A model generated the notes under the pieces. The model saw only the letters and a list, made by a program, of their open reading frames with translations. It ran no database searches and had not been told where the DNA came from. Below are positions 6,754-14,702 of a stretch of 54,808 bases of DNA, one piece after another (positions within the stretch are counted from its first letter, which is position 1; every line of letters starts with the position of its first letter). Origin of the DNA: Candidatus Flavonifractor intestinigallinarum (lineage in GTDB: Bacteria; Bacillota; Clostridia; Oscillospirales; Oscillospiraceae); the NCBI GenBank assembly GCA_019119165.1, contig DWXO01000094.1, positions 1 to 54,808 of the forward strand, read 5' to 3'. A program made the position numbers and the translations under genes.

Positions 6754-8034
6754 ATGAAAGACATCGTCACATCCTTCGGGGCCTGGATTCAGGCCCTGTG
6801 CGACAAAAACCCGGAGAAGGCCCGGAAATGGCTCACCACCGGCTACCGGGCCAAAAACCTGCAATTAAAGCTGGCCCCCGGCAAGCTCACCGCCAAGTCC
6901 GCCCAGATGGTGGCGGTCCAGACCATGAACTCCATGATCGCCCCCCTGGCCCACCCGGAGAAGGCCGCCATGGTCAGCCTGTTTCTGCCCTGTGAGCCTC
7001 TCCAGGTGCTGGGGCTGTCCCCTTACTCCTGTGAGGGCTTCGGCTGTTTTCTCTCCGGTACCCAGGCGGAGGGGGCCTTTCTCCGCTACGCCGAGAGCGA
7101 AGGCCTGCCCGAGACCTTCTGCTCCTACCACAAAATCTTCATCGGGGCGGCGGAGAAGGGCCTGATGCCCAAACCCCGGTTTATTCTGTCCACCACCCTG
7201 GCCTGCGACGCCAATCTGCTCACCTTCCGGCGGCTGGCAGAGCACTTCGGCGTGCCCCACTTCATGGTGGATGTGCCCTACCGCACCGACCAGAGCGCCG
7301 TGGACTATGTGGCCGATCAGCTGCGGGACATGACGGCCTTTCTGGAGCAGCAGACCGGCCAAAAACTGAGTCAGTCCGCGCTGGAGGAGACGGTGGCCCG
7401 CAGCAACCGCAGCCTTGCCAACTACCACCGCTATATGACCCTCAAGGCGGACAAGTGCATCCCCTGCGAGATGACGGGGGAGATGTTCGCCGCCTTCGCC
7501 CTCCACATTCTGCTGGGCACCCCGGAAACCGAAGCCTTTACCCTCCAGTGCCTGAAGGACGCAGAGGAGGCGGCCCCGGCGGAGGGAGTGCGGCTGCTGT
7601 GGCACCACACCACGCCCTTCTGGGTGGCCCCCCTGCGGCAGGTCACCGACTTCAACCGGGACGTGCAGATCGTAGGGTGTGATATGTGCTTTGAGGGCAT
7701 CCAGCCAACCTTTTCAGAGGACCCCTATGAGGCCATGGCCCAGCGGGTGGTGTACTCCGCCTTCAACGGCCCGGTGTCCCGGCGCATTGAGAAGGGGGTG
7801 GAGGCCGCCCGCCAGCTCAAGGCCGACGGTGCGGTGTGGTTCTGCCACTGGGGCTGCAAGCACACCCTGGGGGGCGCACAGCTGGCCAAGGAGACCTTTG
7901 AGGGCGCGGGCATCCCCTGTCTGGTGCTGGACGGCGACGGCTGCGACCGCAGCCACGGCGGCGAGGGCCAGCTGGCCACCCGCATGGAGGCCTTTGTGGA
8001 GCTGCTCAAGCAGGGAAAGGGGGGACAGGCATGA
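6754..8034 (+). CDS. 2-hydroxyacyl-CoA dehydratase family subunit
   Basis: A 426-residue protein of the HgdB/BcrC-like family, whose members bind a [4Fe-4S] cluster and remove water from 2-hydroxyacyl-CoA or reduce aromatic CoA by one-electron chemistry. Cys-rich stretches typical of the family are visible: CEPLQVLGLSPYSCEGFGC, TTLACDANLL, GCDMCFEG and CHWGCKHTLGG near the C-terminus. The start is an ATG with a weak GAGG site 6 bases upstream. Its stop overlaps the next gene (ATGA), which carries the second subunit and the activase, so the two genes make a full candidate system. The substrate cannot be read from sequence; amino-acid-derived 2-hydroxyacyl-CoAs are the usual ones. No CoA transferase or ETF genes adjoin it. 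Confidence 0.85.
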   Translation: MKDIVTSFGAWIQALCDKNPEKARKWLTTGYRAKNLQLKLAPGKLTAKSAQMVAVQTMNSMIAPLAHPEKAAMVSLFLPCEPLQVLGLSPYSCEGFGCFLSGTQAEGAFLRYAESEGLPETFCSYHKIFIGAAEKGLMPKPRFILSTTLACDANLLTFRRLAEHFGVPHFMVDVPYRTDQSAVDYVADQLRDMTAFLEQQTGQKLSQSALEETVARSNRSLANYHRYMTLKADKCIPCEMTGEMFAAFALHILLGTPETEAFTLQCLKDAEEAAPAEGVRLLWHHTTPFWVAPLRQVTDFNRDVQIVGCDMCFEGIQPTFSEDPYEAMAQRVVYSAFNGPVSRRIEKGVEAARQLKADGAVWFCHWGCKHTLGGAQLAKETFEGAGIPCLVLDGDGCDRSHGGEGQLATRMEAFVELLKQGKGGQA

Positions 8035-9677
8035 CCCACTATATCTGTAAATACACCCCGGTGGAGCTGTTGACCGCCTTGGGGGGCCAGTGCGCGGTAC
8101 TGGACCAGATGCCCGACTCCTTTCCTCTCAGCGACCAGCTGGGCCACCCCAACCTGTGCGGCTTCGGCAAGGCGGTGCTGGAGGCCTGCCTGTCCGGGCA
8201 GGTGAAGGAGCTGGTGCTGGTCAACTGCTGCGACGTGATCCGCAGCGTGTACGACATCCTGCTCCAGCATGGCAAGCTGGACTTCCTCTACCTGATGGAC
8301 CTGCTCCACTGCGGGGGGGACTGCGCCAAAACCCGGATGAAGGGGGAGCTGCTGGCTCTGGCCCAGGCCTACGGGGCCTATAAGGGGACCCAGTTTGACG
8401 AAACCGCCTTCCGGGCGGCCTTCACGCCTCTGGACCGGCCCACGGAGCCCTACCTCAGCGTACTGGGGGGCAGGGTAGGGGGCAAGCTCTTTGAGGCCAT
8501 GGAGGCATCTCTCCCCCTGCCGGTACGCAACGACACCTGCGTTCACAACCGCAGCGTGGCCCCGCCGCCGGAGGGCGGGGACTTTGACGCCCTGATGGGA
8601 TGGTACGCCGGGGCCCTGCTGGAGCAGATCCCCTGTATGCGGATGACCGACGCCGCCGGGCGGCGGCAGCTGGTCAACGATCTCCATCTCAAGGGTGTGG
8701 TGTACCACACGGTAAAATTCTGCGATTACTACGGCTTTGAATACTCCGGCCTGCGCCATGAGCTCACGGTGCCCATGCTCAAGCTGGAGTCGGACTATAC
8801 GGCGGGGAGCAGCGGTCAGCTCAGTACCCGGCTGGAGGCCTTTGCCGAGACCATGATCCCGGCACAACCCACGGCAAAAAAAGGAGGAAACGCCATGAGC
8901 GGCGGACGGTATTATGTGGGCATCGACAGCGGGTCCACCAGCACGGATGTGGCCATTCTGGACCGCAACCGCCAGCTGGTGGCGGGGGTGATCCTGCCCA
9001 CCGGGGCGGGGGCCTCGGCGGGAGCCGAGCGTGCCCTGGAACAGGCCCTCAAGCAGGCGGGGCTCACCGAGGTGGACATCGCCGCCACCGTCACCACCGG
9101 CTACGGACGCTCCGCCATCCAGATGGGGGACAAGTCCATCACCGAGATCACCTGCCACGCCAAGGGGGCCTACTTCCTGGACTCCTCCGTGCGTACCATC
9201 ATCGACATCGGCGGCCAGGACAGCAAGGTGATCCGGCTGGACGACCAGGGCAACGTGGTCAATTTCCTGATGAACGACAAGTGCGCCGCCGGTACCGGCC
9301 GGTTCCTGGAGCTGATGGCCCGCACCCTGGAGCTGTCCATGGAGGAGATGAGCTGGGCCGGGCTGGAGTGGAAGGAGGATATCGCCATTTCCTCCATGTG
9401 TACCGTCTTTGCCGAGTCGGAGGTGGTGTCCCTCATTGCCCAGAACAAGGACCGGGGGGATATCATCCACGGCCTGAACCAGTCGGTGGCCTCCCGCACC
9501 GCCGCCCTGTGCCGCCGTCTGGGGGGCGAGCCCAACTATATGATGACCGGCGGCGTGTCCAAGAACCGGGGCGTGGTGGAAGCCATCCAGCGGGAGCTGG
9601 GGGTGGAGCTGATCGTCTCCGACCGGGCCCAGCTCAACGGGGCCCTGGGCGCCGCCCTCTTTGCCCTGGAGGGGTAA
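8031..9677 (+). CDS. 2-hydroxyacyl-CoA dehydratase subunit fused to activase (HgdC-like ATPase)
   Basis: One 548-codon frame holds two proteins that are usually separate. Residues 1-about 280 resemble a dehydratase subunit (VNCCDVIRSVYD, LLHCGGDCAKTRMKGE). Residues 289-548 are a complete activase of the BadF/BcrA/HgdC ATPase family: phosphate loops GIDSGSTSTDVAI and IIDIGGQDSK, and the two Cys that bind the shared [4Fe-4S] cluster in NDKCAAGTGRF and SSMCTVFAESEV. The activase uses ATP to drive a low-potential electron into the dehydratase. At the junction the frame reads through A7 plus GGAGG (8876-8887) and then ATG at 8895, a perfect ribosome site and start for a free activase. A stop in the +1 frame (8896-8898) overlaps that ATG. 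The product may therefore be a fusion, two proteins, or both; one extra A may be an error or a real change. Confidence 0.85.
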   Translation: MTHYICKYTPVELLTALGGQCAVLDQMPDSFPLSDQLGHPNLCGFGKAVLEACLSGQVKELVLVNCCDVIRSVYDILLQHGKLDFLYLMDLLHCGGDCAKTRMKGELLALAQAYGAYKGTQFDETAFRAAFTPLDRPTEPYLSVLGGRVGGKLFEAMEASLPLPVRNDTCVHNRSVAPPPEGGDFDALMGWYAGALLEQIPCMRMTDAAGRRQLVNDLHLKGVVYHTVKFCDYYGFEYSGLRHELTVPMLKLESDYTAGSSGQLSTRLEAFAETMIPAQPTAKKGGNAMSGGRYYVGIDSGSTSTDVAILDRNRQLVAGVILPTGAGASAGAERALEQALKQAGLTEVDIAATVTTGYGRSAIQMGDKSITEITCHAKGAYFLDSSVRTIIDIGGQDSKVIRLDDQGNVVNFLMNDKCAAGTGRFLELMARTLELSMEEMSWAGLEWKEDIAISSMCTVFAESEVVSLIAQNKDRGDIIHGLNQSVASRTAALCRRLGGEPNYMMTGGVSKNRGVVEAIQRELGVELIVSDRAQLNGALGAALFALEG

Positions 9678-9701
9678 CAGTCGTCCATCGCCGGGGAACG
9701 T

Positions 9702-9726
9702 GGGCGACCGTAAAGGTTGCCCCTAC
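9702..9726 (-). repeat. GTAG-headed palindrome 3
   Basis: The reverse complement begins GTAGGGGCAACC and faces GGTCGCCC; one stem position differs from copies 2 and 6. Confidence 0.7.
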
Positions 9727-9752
9727 GAGGGAACGCAAAATCTCGGCAGATC

Positions 9753-9778
9753 GGGCCGATGTGGGCATCGGCCCCTAC
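9753..9778 (-). repeat. GTAG-headed palindrome 4
   Basis: The reverse complement begins GTAGGGGCCGATG and faces CATCGGCCC, matching copy 1 apart from the loop. The 9678-9919 gap otherwise shows no gene or clear promoter. Confidence 0.7.
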
Positions 9779-9919
9779 AGCAGGACATACCATAGGACCG
9801 GACGAAATTTTGCCGGGAAATCTGGTTTTGCCAGGTTTCCCGGTCTTTTTTGCCGCTGGATGTACCCAAACATACAACAAATCCCCCAAAACAGCCTACA
9901 GGTGAAAGGGGGGAGGCCC

Positions 9920-10402
9920 ATGAAGCTGGTACGCTACGGCAGGGAGGGGGCGCTGACCAACTATCTGCCCCTGCCCAGGCCGCTGCTGGAGCTGGACCTG
10001 TCGGGGACGGCCCTGCTGCTCTACGCCCTGCTGCTGGACCGGGCCACTCTGTCCCGAAAAAACGGCTGGTGGTCAGAGGAGGGGTGGGTGTATGTGCGCT
10101 ATCCCATCAAAAAGCTGGCGGCAACGCTGGGGAAGAGCCCATCAGTAATCAAGCGCAGGCTGGCAGAGCTGGACAGGGTGGGTCTGATTGAACGGATCGT
10201 CCCAAAGAGGGGGGAGGCCAGCCAAATTTTTTTATCCCTGCCCGAGGATACTTTTTGCGCCGGGGGCAGGGTCAAAAATGCACCAGGTCATGGCGCAAAA
10301 CTGAGCCCCGACCGGGTGCAAAAAGGACCCTCTAACAACCTAAGGGAACAACAGAAGTATAACAACCATTCTTATCAATATGGAGAGGGGGAGAGTTTAT
10401 AA
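9920..10402 (+). CDS. RepA_N-like replication initiator domain protein
   Basis: A 160-residue protein whose first 110 residues fit the RepA_N pattern: YLPLPRPLLELDLSGTALLL, then YALLLDRATLSRKNGWW, a V-Y-V-R-Y strand and a winged helix (KLAATLGKSPSVIKRRLAEL, DRVGLIER). Such proteins start replication of theta plasmids and are common in clostridial integrative elements. The tail (about 115-160) is polar and variable. The start follows a GGGGGGAGG site by 5 bases; the much longer open frame upstream runs through the activase gene in another frame and is rejected. The stop overlaps the start of the DnaC-like gene (TAATG), so initiator and helicase loader are coupled. Base composition is slightly more A-rich than its neighbours. 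Confidence 0.75.
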   Translation: MKLVRYGREGALTNYLPLPRPLLELDLSGTALLLYALLLDRATLSRKNGWWSEEGWVYVRYPIKKLAATLGKSPSVIKRRLAELDRVGLIERIVPKRGEASQIFLSLPEDTFCAGGRVKNAPGHGAKLSPDRVQKGPSNNLREQQKYNNHSYQYGEGESL

Positions 10403-11085
10403 TGGAAACATGGGATCGGGAGGCGCTGAAACGCGAGGCACTGGAGCAGAGCAAGGCAAAATGGGTGGCCAGGATGCGGGAACAGATGTTCAAATCCGCC
10501 CAGGAGCTGAAAAACGCCACCTTTGACAAGGACAAAGGGGCGGTGCCTCAGCTGGCCTGGGCCAGGCGGTATGTGGAGCACTGGCCGGAGATGCGCCGGG
10601 AGAACATAGGCCTGCTGTTCTGGGGCCCGTCAGGGACGGGCAAGACCTTTGCCGCCGCCTGCATCGCCAACGCTCTGGTGGAACGGGAGGTTGGCGTGCG
10701 GATGATCACCCTGGGGGACGCCCTGGTACAGCTGTTCGGCATGAACGGCGAGGAGCGGGTCCGGTATCTGGAGTCCCTGTCCAGCTGCGGGCTGCTCATC
10801 CTGGACGACTTCGGCGTGGAGCGGCGGACGCCCTACGCCCGGGAACAGGTGTATGAGATCGTCAACCGTCGGTATCTGTCCGGGCGGCCCATGGTGGTGA
10901 CCACCAATCTGACCCTGGAGGAGCTGAAAAACGCCGACCGGGACGACAGCCGGATCAACGACCGGGTGCTGGAGCGCTGCGTGCCGGTGTGCTTTGACGG
11001 CGACAGCCTGCGGCGGGAAAAAACGGCGGAGCGCGTCATGCGGATGCGGGCGCTGCTGACGCCCGACGGGCCCGCGGCGGATTGA
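10402..11085 (+). CDS. DnaC/IstB-like helicase-loader ATPase
   Basis: A 227-residue AAA+ ATPase of the DnaC/DnaI/IstB group. Walker A GPSGTGKT is at 75-82 and Walker B LLILDDFG at 131-138, followed by the sensor region VTTNLTLEEL and the arginine-rich C-terminal lid (RINDRVLERC). The family loads the replicative helicase or assists transposition. Pairing with an overlapping RepA_N-type gene indicates replication of a mobile element rather than the chromosomal loader, as in clostridial conjugative elements. It could instead be a domesticated remnant: no relaxase, coupling protein or conjugation genes are near. A tyrosine recombinase lies 214 bases downstream. Confidence 0.85.
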   Translation: METWDREALKREALEQSKAKWVARMREQMFKSAQELKNATFDKDKGAVPQLAWARRYVEHWPEMRRENIGLLFWGPSGTGKTFAAACIANALVEREVGVRMITLGDALVQLFGMNGEERVRYLESLSSCGLLILDDFGVERRTPYAREQVYEIVNRRYLSGRPMVVTTNLTLEELKNADRDDSRINDRVLERCVPVCFDGDSLRREKTAERVMRMRALLTPDGPAAD

Positions 11086-11248
11086 CAAAGGCCCGCCGGG
11101 ATGGTATCGTTGTCATAAACCGTTCAAACCGGAATTGACAAACACACACAACAGCATTTTTTATTTTGTTGCAGCAGCCGCCGCCAGGCAGGGCCGTCTG
11201 AGGCCGGGCCGGGGCCGGTTGGAGTGACCCCTCTGGACCTCAACTATA

Positions 11249-11278
11249 AACTCAACAAAATAAAAATTTTGTTGAGTT
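11249..11278. promoter_or_regulatory. Perfect AT-rich palindrome in front of the recombinase gene
   Basis: AACTCAACAAAAT (11249-11261) and ATTTTGTTGAGTT (11266-11278) form a 13-bp perfect inverted repeat with an AAAA centre, ending 3 bases before the ribosome site GAGGAGGGGG. An ATTTTGTTG half also occurs at 11163-11171. It may be an operator or a recombinase-binding site, or a stem that hides the ribosome site. Its AT-richness contrasts with the surroundings. Confidence 0.55.
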
Positions 11279-11299
11279 GAGAGGAGGGGGAAAGCCCCC

Positions 11300-12319
11300 A
11301 TGGACCACAATGACTACAAATTGACCGCCCCTGAACTGCTCCGCAACTTCCTGGTCTACCATGAGACCATTCAGGGCCATTCCAAAAAAACCGTGGATGA
11401 ATACTACCTTGATCTGCGCAACTTCTTCCGCTACATTAAAATCGAAAAAGGCCGGGTGCCCCGGACCACGCCGCTGGATCAGATCGACATCGACGACCTG
11501 GACCTGGACCTGGCCCGTTCGGTGAATCTCAGCGACGTGTACAGCTACATGAGCTACCTCAGCCGGGACCGGGTCAAGCACGCCAACAGCCCCACCTCCG
11601 GCTACGGCCTGGAGCCCTCCGCCCGGGCCCGGAAAATCGCCGCCATCCGCTCCTTTTATAAGTATCTCTCCAGCAAGGCCAAGCTGATTGGCGAAAACCC
11701 CATGCAGGACCTGGATTCCCCCCGGCTGAAGAAATCTCTGCCCCGGTATCTGTCCCTGGACGAGTCCATCATGCTTCTGGAGGCCGTGGACGAGCCCAAC
11801 CGGGCCAGAGACTACTGTATTTTGATCCTGTTTCTCAACTGCGGGCTGCGAATTTCAGAGTTAGTCGGTCTTAACCTGGCCGATGTCCGGCAGGAGCAGC
11901 TGCGGGTGCTGGGCAAAGGCAACAAGGAACGGATGATTTTCCTCAACGAAGCCTGCCGGGAGGCCCTGGACGACTGGCTGGAGGAGCGGAACAACCAGGC
12001 GGCGGCGGACAAAAACGCCCTCTTCCTCACCCGCTCCCACACCCGTATGACCACGGCTGCCGTCCATTATATGGTAAAACAGCGGCTTTTGAAGGCGGGT
12101 CTGGACCCGTCTCTCTACTCCAGCCACAAGCTGCGCCACACCGCCGCCACCCTGATGCTGCAAAACGGCGTGGATGTGCGTACCCTCCAGGAGGTGCTGG
12201 GACACGAGAACCTGAACACCACTCAAATCTATACCCACGTGGACAATGAGAACCTCCGTGCCGCCGCCAAGGCCAATCCCCTGGGCAAGGCCCGGAAAAA
12301 GAGCAAACAGAGCGAATGA
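11300..12319 (+). CDS. Tyrosine recombinase, XerC/XerD-like
   Basis: A 339-residue site-specific recombinase. The N-terminal SAM-like core-binding domain (about 8-125) carries a longer than usual insert (about 65-108). The C-terminal catalytic domain has the full active set: R184 (CGLRISEL), K206 or K209, H276 and R279 (HKLRHTAA), H302 (LGHENL) and the nucleophile Y311 (IYTHVD). It could act as a chromosomal dimer-resolution Xer protein or as the integrase of the adjacent RepA/DnaC block; the length and close Xer similarity favour a resident Xer-type enzyme. No dif-like or attachment repeats were found flanking the block. The start is backed by an AGGGGG site 9 bases upstream. Confidence 0.9.
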   Translation: MDHNDYKLTAPELLRNFLVYHETIQGHSKKTVDEYYLDLRNFFRYIKIEKGRVPRTTPLDQIDIDDLDLDLARSVNLSDVYSYMSYLSRDRVKHANSPTSGYGLEPSARARKIAAIRSFYKYLSSKAKLIGENPMQDLDSPRLKKSLPRYLSLDESIMLLEAVDEPNRARDYCILILFLNCGLRISELVGLNLADVRQEQLRVLGKGNKERMIFLNEACREALDDWLEERNNQAAADKNALFLTRSHTRMTTAAVHYMVKQRLLKAGLDPSLYSSHKLRHTAATLMLQNGVDVRTLQEVLGHENLNTTQIYTHVDNENLRAAAKANPLGKARKKSKQSE

Positions 12320-12323
12320 CAGT

Positions 12324-12348
12324 GGGCGGGGATCAACCCCGCCCCTAC
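12324..12348 (-). repeat. GTAG-headed palindrome 5
   Basis: The reverse complement starts GTAGGGGCGGGG and faces CCCCGCCC. It is 12 bases from copy 6 in opposite orientation, giving a head-to-head pair. Confidence 0.75.
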
Positions 12349-12360
12349 GAGCAACCAACC

Positions 12361-12387
12361 GTAGGGGCGACCTTTACGGTCGCCCGC
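12361..12387 (+). repeat. GTAG-headed palindrome 6
   Basis: The 27 bases are identical to 6695-6721 (head GTAGGGG, stem GGGCGACC / GGTCGCCC). Confidence 0.8.
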
Positions 12388-12408
12388 AAAGCGGGCACGC
12401 ACATTCCG

Positions 12409-12461
12409 AAGTCCCCCTCATCCGGCCCTGCGGGCCACCTTCCCCCCTGTGGAGGGAAGGT
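12409..12461. repeat. 53-bp dispersed repeat, copy 2
   Basis: Same length and nearly identical to 6585-6637, again beside a GTAG-headed palindrome but in the opposite order. Confidence 0.85.
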
Positions 12462-12468
12462 TTATAAC

Positions 12469-12499
12469 AAAAAATGGCCGCCAAATGGCGGCCATTTTT
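12469..12499. terminator. Bidirectional terminator between xer and gatD-like gene
   Basis: A 10-bp stem (ATGGCCGCCA / TGGCGGCCAT) is flanked by six A on the left and five T on the right, so it can end transcripts from both the recombinase and the convergent GatD-like gene. Confidence 0.85.
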
Positions 12500-12504
12500 C
12501 ATCT

Positions 12505-13242
12505 TCACTTGTTCGCCAAGGCGGACAGCTCCTCCAGGGTCACCTGGTAGGCCTTTTCGGCGTGGATCAGCCAGTCCGGCTTGTCCGCCGGCACCGGCAG
12601 GGCCTCCCCCCTGTTCTCCAGGATGCGCTCGGCGATCCAGGCCAGGAAGGCCGGATTCTTCACCAGCACCGGCCCGGTGATGTGGGTGCCCACCACGTTG
12701 CCGCGGCGGAAACCCTCGGCTCCTCCCTTCTGACCGTTGCCCATGCCCATGGTCATGGCCTCAAAGAGAGGCTCCTCCACCCCGCTGGTGGTGGAGCACT
12801 TGTTCATAAAGCCCACCACCGGCTCCGGGAACAGGCCGGTCTTGGCAATGGCATCGTGGGGCACCCGCTTGTCGGTCTCCACGGTGGTGAAATCCCCGAA
12901 GCCCAGGGCCTCGTACACCTTGCCCGTCCGGTCGGTCACCGACTTGCCCAGCAGCTCCATGGCGTTGCCGGTGAAGAGCAGCAGAGAATGTTCCGCAGCC
13001 TCTTTCAGGGCATCTTTATAGGGCGTTAGCCAGCCCAGGGCGGCCTTCTGTGTGCGCTCGGTGCCCGCCCCCATGTAGATGAGGTCGGCCCCGGCAAAGT
13101 CGGGGGCGTCGTCGCAGCCCACGGTCTGGATCTCCACCTGGGCTCCCCGCCAGGTGAGATAGCGCCCCAGCAGGGTGAGATTGGCGTACTCCCCGTACAG
13201 GCTCATGGCCTGGGGGTAGAGATGCAGCAGTTTGATGTTCAT
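12505..13242 (-). CDS. gatD: GatD-like glutamine amidotransferase-fold protein, catalytic residues replaced
   Basis: A 245-residue CobB/CobQ-type class I amidotransferase-fold protein, next to and coupled with a MurT homologue. MurT-GatD normally amidates the D-Glu of lipid II, with GatD freeing ammonia from glutamine. The N-terminus (LHLYPQAMSLYGEYANL) and the GTHITGPVLVKNP segment fit GatD. However, where GatD has its nucleophilic Cys (ICGGYQ), this protein reads LFTGNAMELLG, with Thr91. Where the catalytic His sits in T-x-x-H-G-P it has Thr189. Both residues of the glutaminase dyad are therefore missing. It may be a structural partner, use free ammonia, or do something else. The ribosome site GGAGG lies 7 bases before the ATG. 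The gene ends at a bidirectional terminator. Confidence 0.82.
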   Translation of the reverse strand: MNIKLLHLYPQAMSLYGEYANLTLLGRYLTWRGAQVEIQTVGCDDAPDFAGADLIYMGAGTERTQKAALGWLTPYKDALKEAAEHSLLLFTGNAMELLGKSVTDRTGKVYEALGFGDFTTVETDKRVPHDAIAKTGLFPEPVVGFMNKCSTTSGVEEPLFEAMTMGMGNGQKGGAEGFRRGNVVGTHITGPVLVKNPAFLAWIAERILENRGEALPVPADKPDWLIHAEKAYQVTLEELSALANK

Positions 13243-13254
13243 ATCCGCCCCTCC

Positions 13255-14583
13255 TTATTCCGTCCGCTGGACCCGGCTGAGCAGCTTGTCCCGGTCGGAG
13301 AAGCAGGTGACCACATACAGGTCCTCTTCCCCGTCCTGTTCCAGCAGCTCCGCCGCCTGAGCCACGGTGTCCAGGCAGGTGATCTTGTCCTGGGGCACCG
13401 CCGAGCAGTCAAACCGCAGGGCCAGGTCGTTGACATACTTGCCGCACAGCACCACCCGCTTGACGTGGGAAGCGGAGAGCTGATCGAAGTCGATGTCCCA
13501 CAGCCAGCTGGTCTCGCCGGTGAAGTATTTGCGGCTGATGGCGTCCACGATGACCAGCACCGTGCAGTCCTTGCCGGTGTCCCTGATATAGCGCAGGTTG
13601 GTGTCGTAGGCCACCGAGTTCTCGTGCTTGCTGGTAAGGAGGGTGCCGTGGTGCTTGCCCAGAGTGAATGTGACCATCCGGCCGTTTTTCAGGATGTAGC
13701 TGCCCAGCACACCGGCGATGGTATCCTTCTCCACCCCGCACAGCCGGCACAGGGACCAGGCCGCCAGGATGTTGTACACGTTGTAAATGCTGTGGAAGCT
13801 GAGGGCAATCTCGGTGTCCCCATCCAGCACCAGCTTGCCGTTTTTCAGGTCCAGGCTGGTGGCGGCAAAATCGGGATCGTGGCGGTGGTGGCCGCAAGCG
13901 GTACAGCGGTAGTGGCCGATATGGTTGTAGTGGTAAAGGGTGTACTCCATTCTCCCTTTACACACCGGGCACCGGGCGCCGTCGTCATAGACTCCGTGGT
14001 GCTCCGCCGTTGCCCCCTCCCAGGCCTCCAGGCCGAACCACTTGACCTTCTCATGGCCCTGGGCAAAGCAGGACACCAGGGGATCGTCGGCGTTGAGTAC
14101 CAGGGTGGTGTCGGGATGGATGGCGGGCAGGATGGCGTCGTACACCCACTCGGGATGGCCGTTGCGGGTGAGCTGATCCCGGTACAGGTTGGTAATGACG
14201 AAGTGGGTGGGATGGAACCACTTGAAGCTGTAGCGGGCGTAGCGCTCGTCGCTCTCCAGCAGCAGCACGTCCCCCTTCATCTTCCCGCCCAGGGTGCAGT
14301 GGGTGAGGATCAGGGTGGTGACGCCCTCGATCTGGTTGGAGCCCTCGGCGTTGTACACCACGTCCTTCCCCGCCGCTCTCAGCACAGCGGCGATCATCTC
14401 CACGGTGGAGGTCTTGCCGTTGGAGCCGGTGACGGCAATGACGTAGGAGGGCAGCTTCACCCGCCGCAGCACGTCGGGGCACAGTTTTAAGGCAAATTGG
14501 CCGGGCAGGCTGCTGCCCTTCCCCACCAGCTTGCCCACACAGCGCAGGATCTTGCACAAAATGATGGCCAGCACCATTCTCAT
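13255..14583 (-). CDS. murT: MurT-like Mur ligase family protein
   Basis: A 442-residue Mur ligase homologue related to MurT, the ATP-using half of the lipid II isoglutaminyl synthase. The ATP loop GSNGKTST is at 53-60, and NADDP (164-168) is typical. A four-Cys zinc ribbon characteristic of MurT is at C205, C208, C227 and C230. The N-terminal hydrophobic segment may associate with the membrane. Around the position of the MurT Asp that completes the GatD active centre, the sequence reads NSVAYDTNLRY and not the usual N-P-x-G-x-N type, so this half has also diverged at the interface. It is the first gene of a two-gene operon, 12 bases before the GatD-like gene, with a clear promoter upstream. 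Confidence 0.88.
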   Translation of the reverse strand: MRMVLAIILCKILRCVGKLVGKGSSLPGQFALKLCPDVLRRVKLPSYVIAVTGSNGKTSTVEMIAAVLRAAGKDVVYNAEGSNQIEGVTTLILTHCTLGGKMKGDVLLLESDERYARYSFKWFHPTHFVITNLYRDQLTRNGHPEWVYDAILPAIHPDTTLVLNADDPLVSCFAQGHEKVKWFGLEAWEGATAEHHGVYDDGARCPVCKGRMEYTLYHYNHIGHYRCTACGHHRHDPDFAATSLDLKNGKLVLDGDTEIALSFHSIYNVYNILAAWSLCRLCGVEKDTIAGVLGSYILKNGRMVTFTLGKHHGTLLTSKHENSVAYDTNLRYIRDTGKDCTVLVIVDAISRKYFTGETSWLWDIDFDQLSASHVKRVVLCGKYVNDLALRFDCSAVPQDKITCLDTVAQAAELLEQDGEEDLYVVTCFSDRDKLLSRVQRTE

Positions 14584-14617
14584 GGACCGTTCACTCCTTA
14601 TCGAATGCGTACCCTAT

Positions 14618-14647
14618 ATTATACCCACCCTTGTATCCGGAAGTCAA
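14618..14647 (-). promoter_or_regulatory. Promoter of murT-gatD operon
   Basis: TTGACT (14642-14647), 18 bases, TATAAT (14618-14623) on the minus strand, about 35 bases before the murT start. Confidence 0.75.
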
Positions 14648-14702
14648 CGGCCTGAGGCGGATTGGCGGGGGTTTTGTCATGACCTTCCCCCCTCGCCCCC
14701 AA

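Noticed and set aside
9281-9919. Long N-terminal extension of the RepA_N-like gene
   Set aside because: It would overlap the activase gene in another frame; a proper ribosome site sits at the shorter start.
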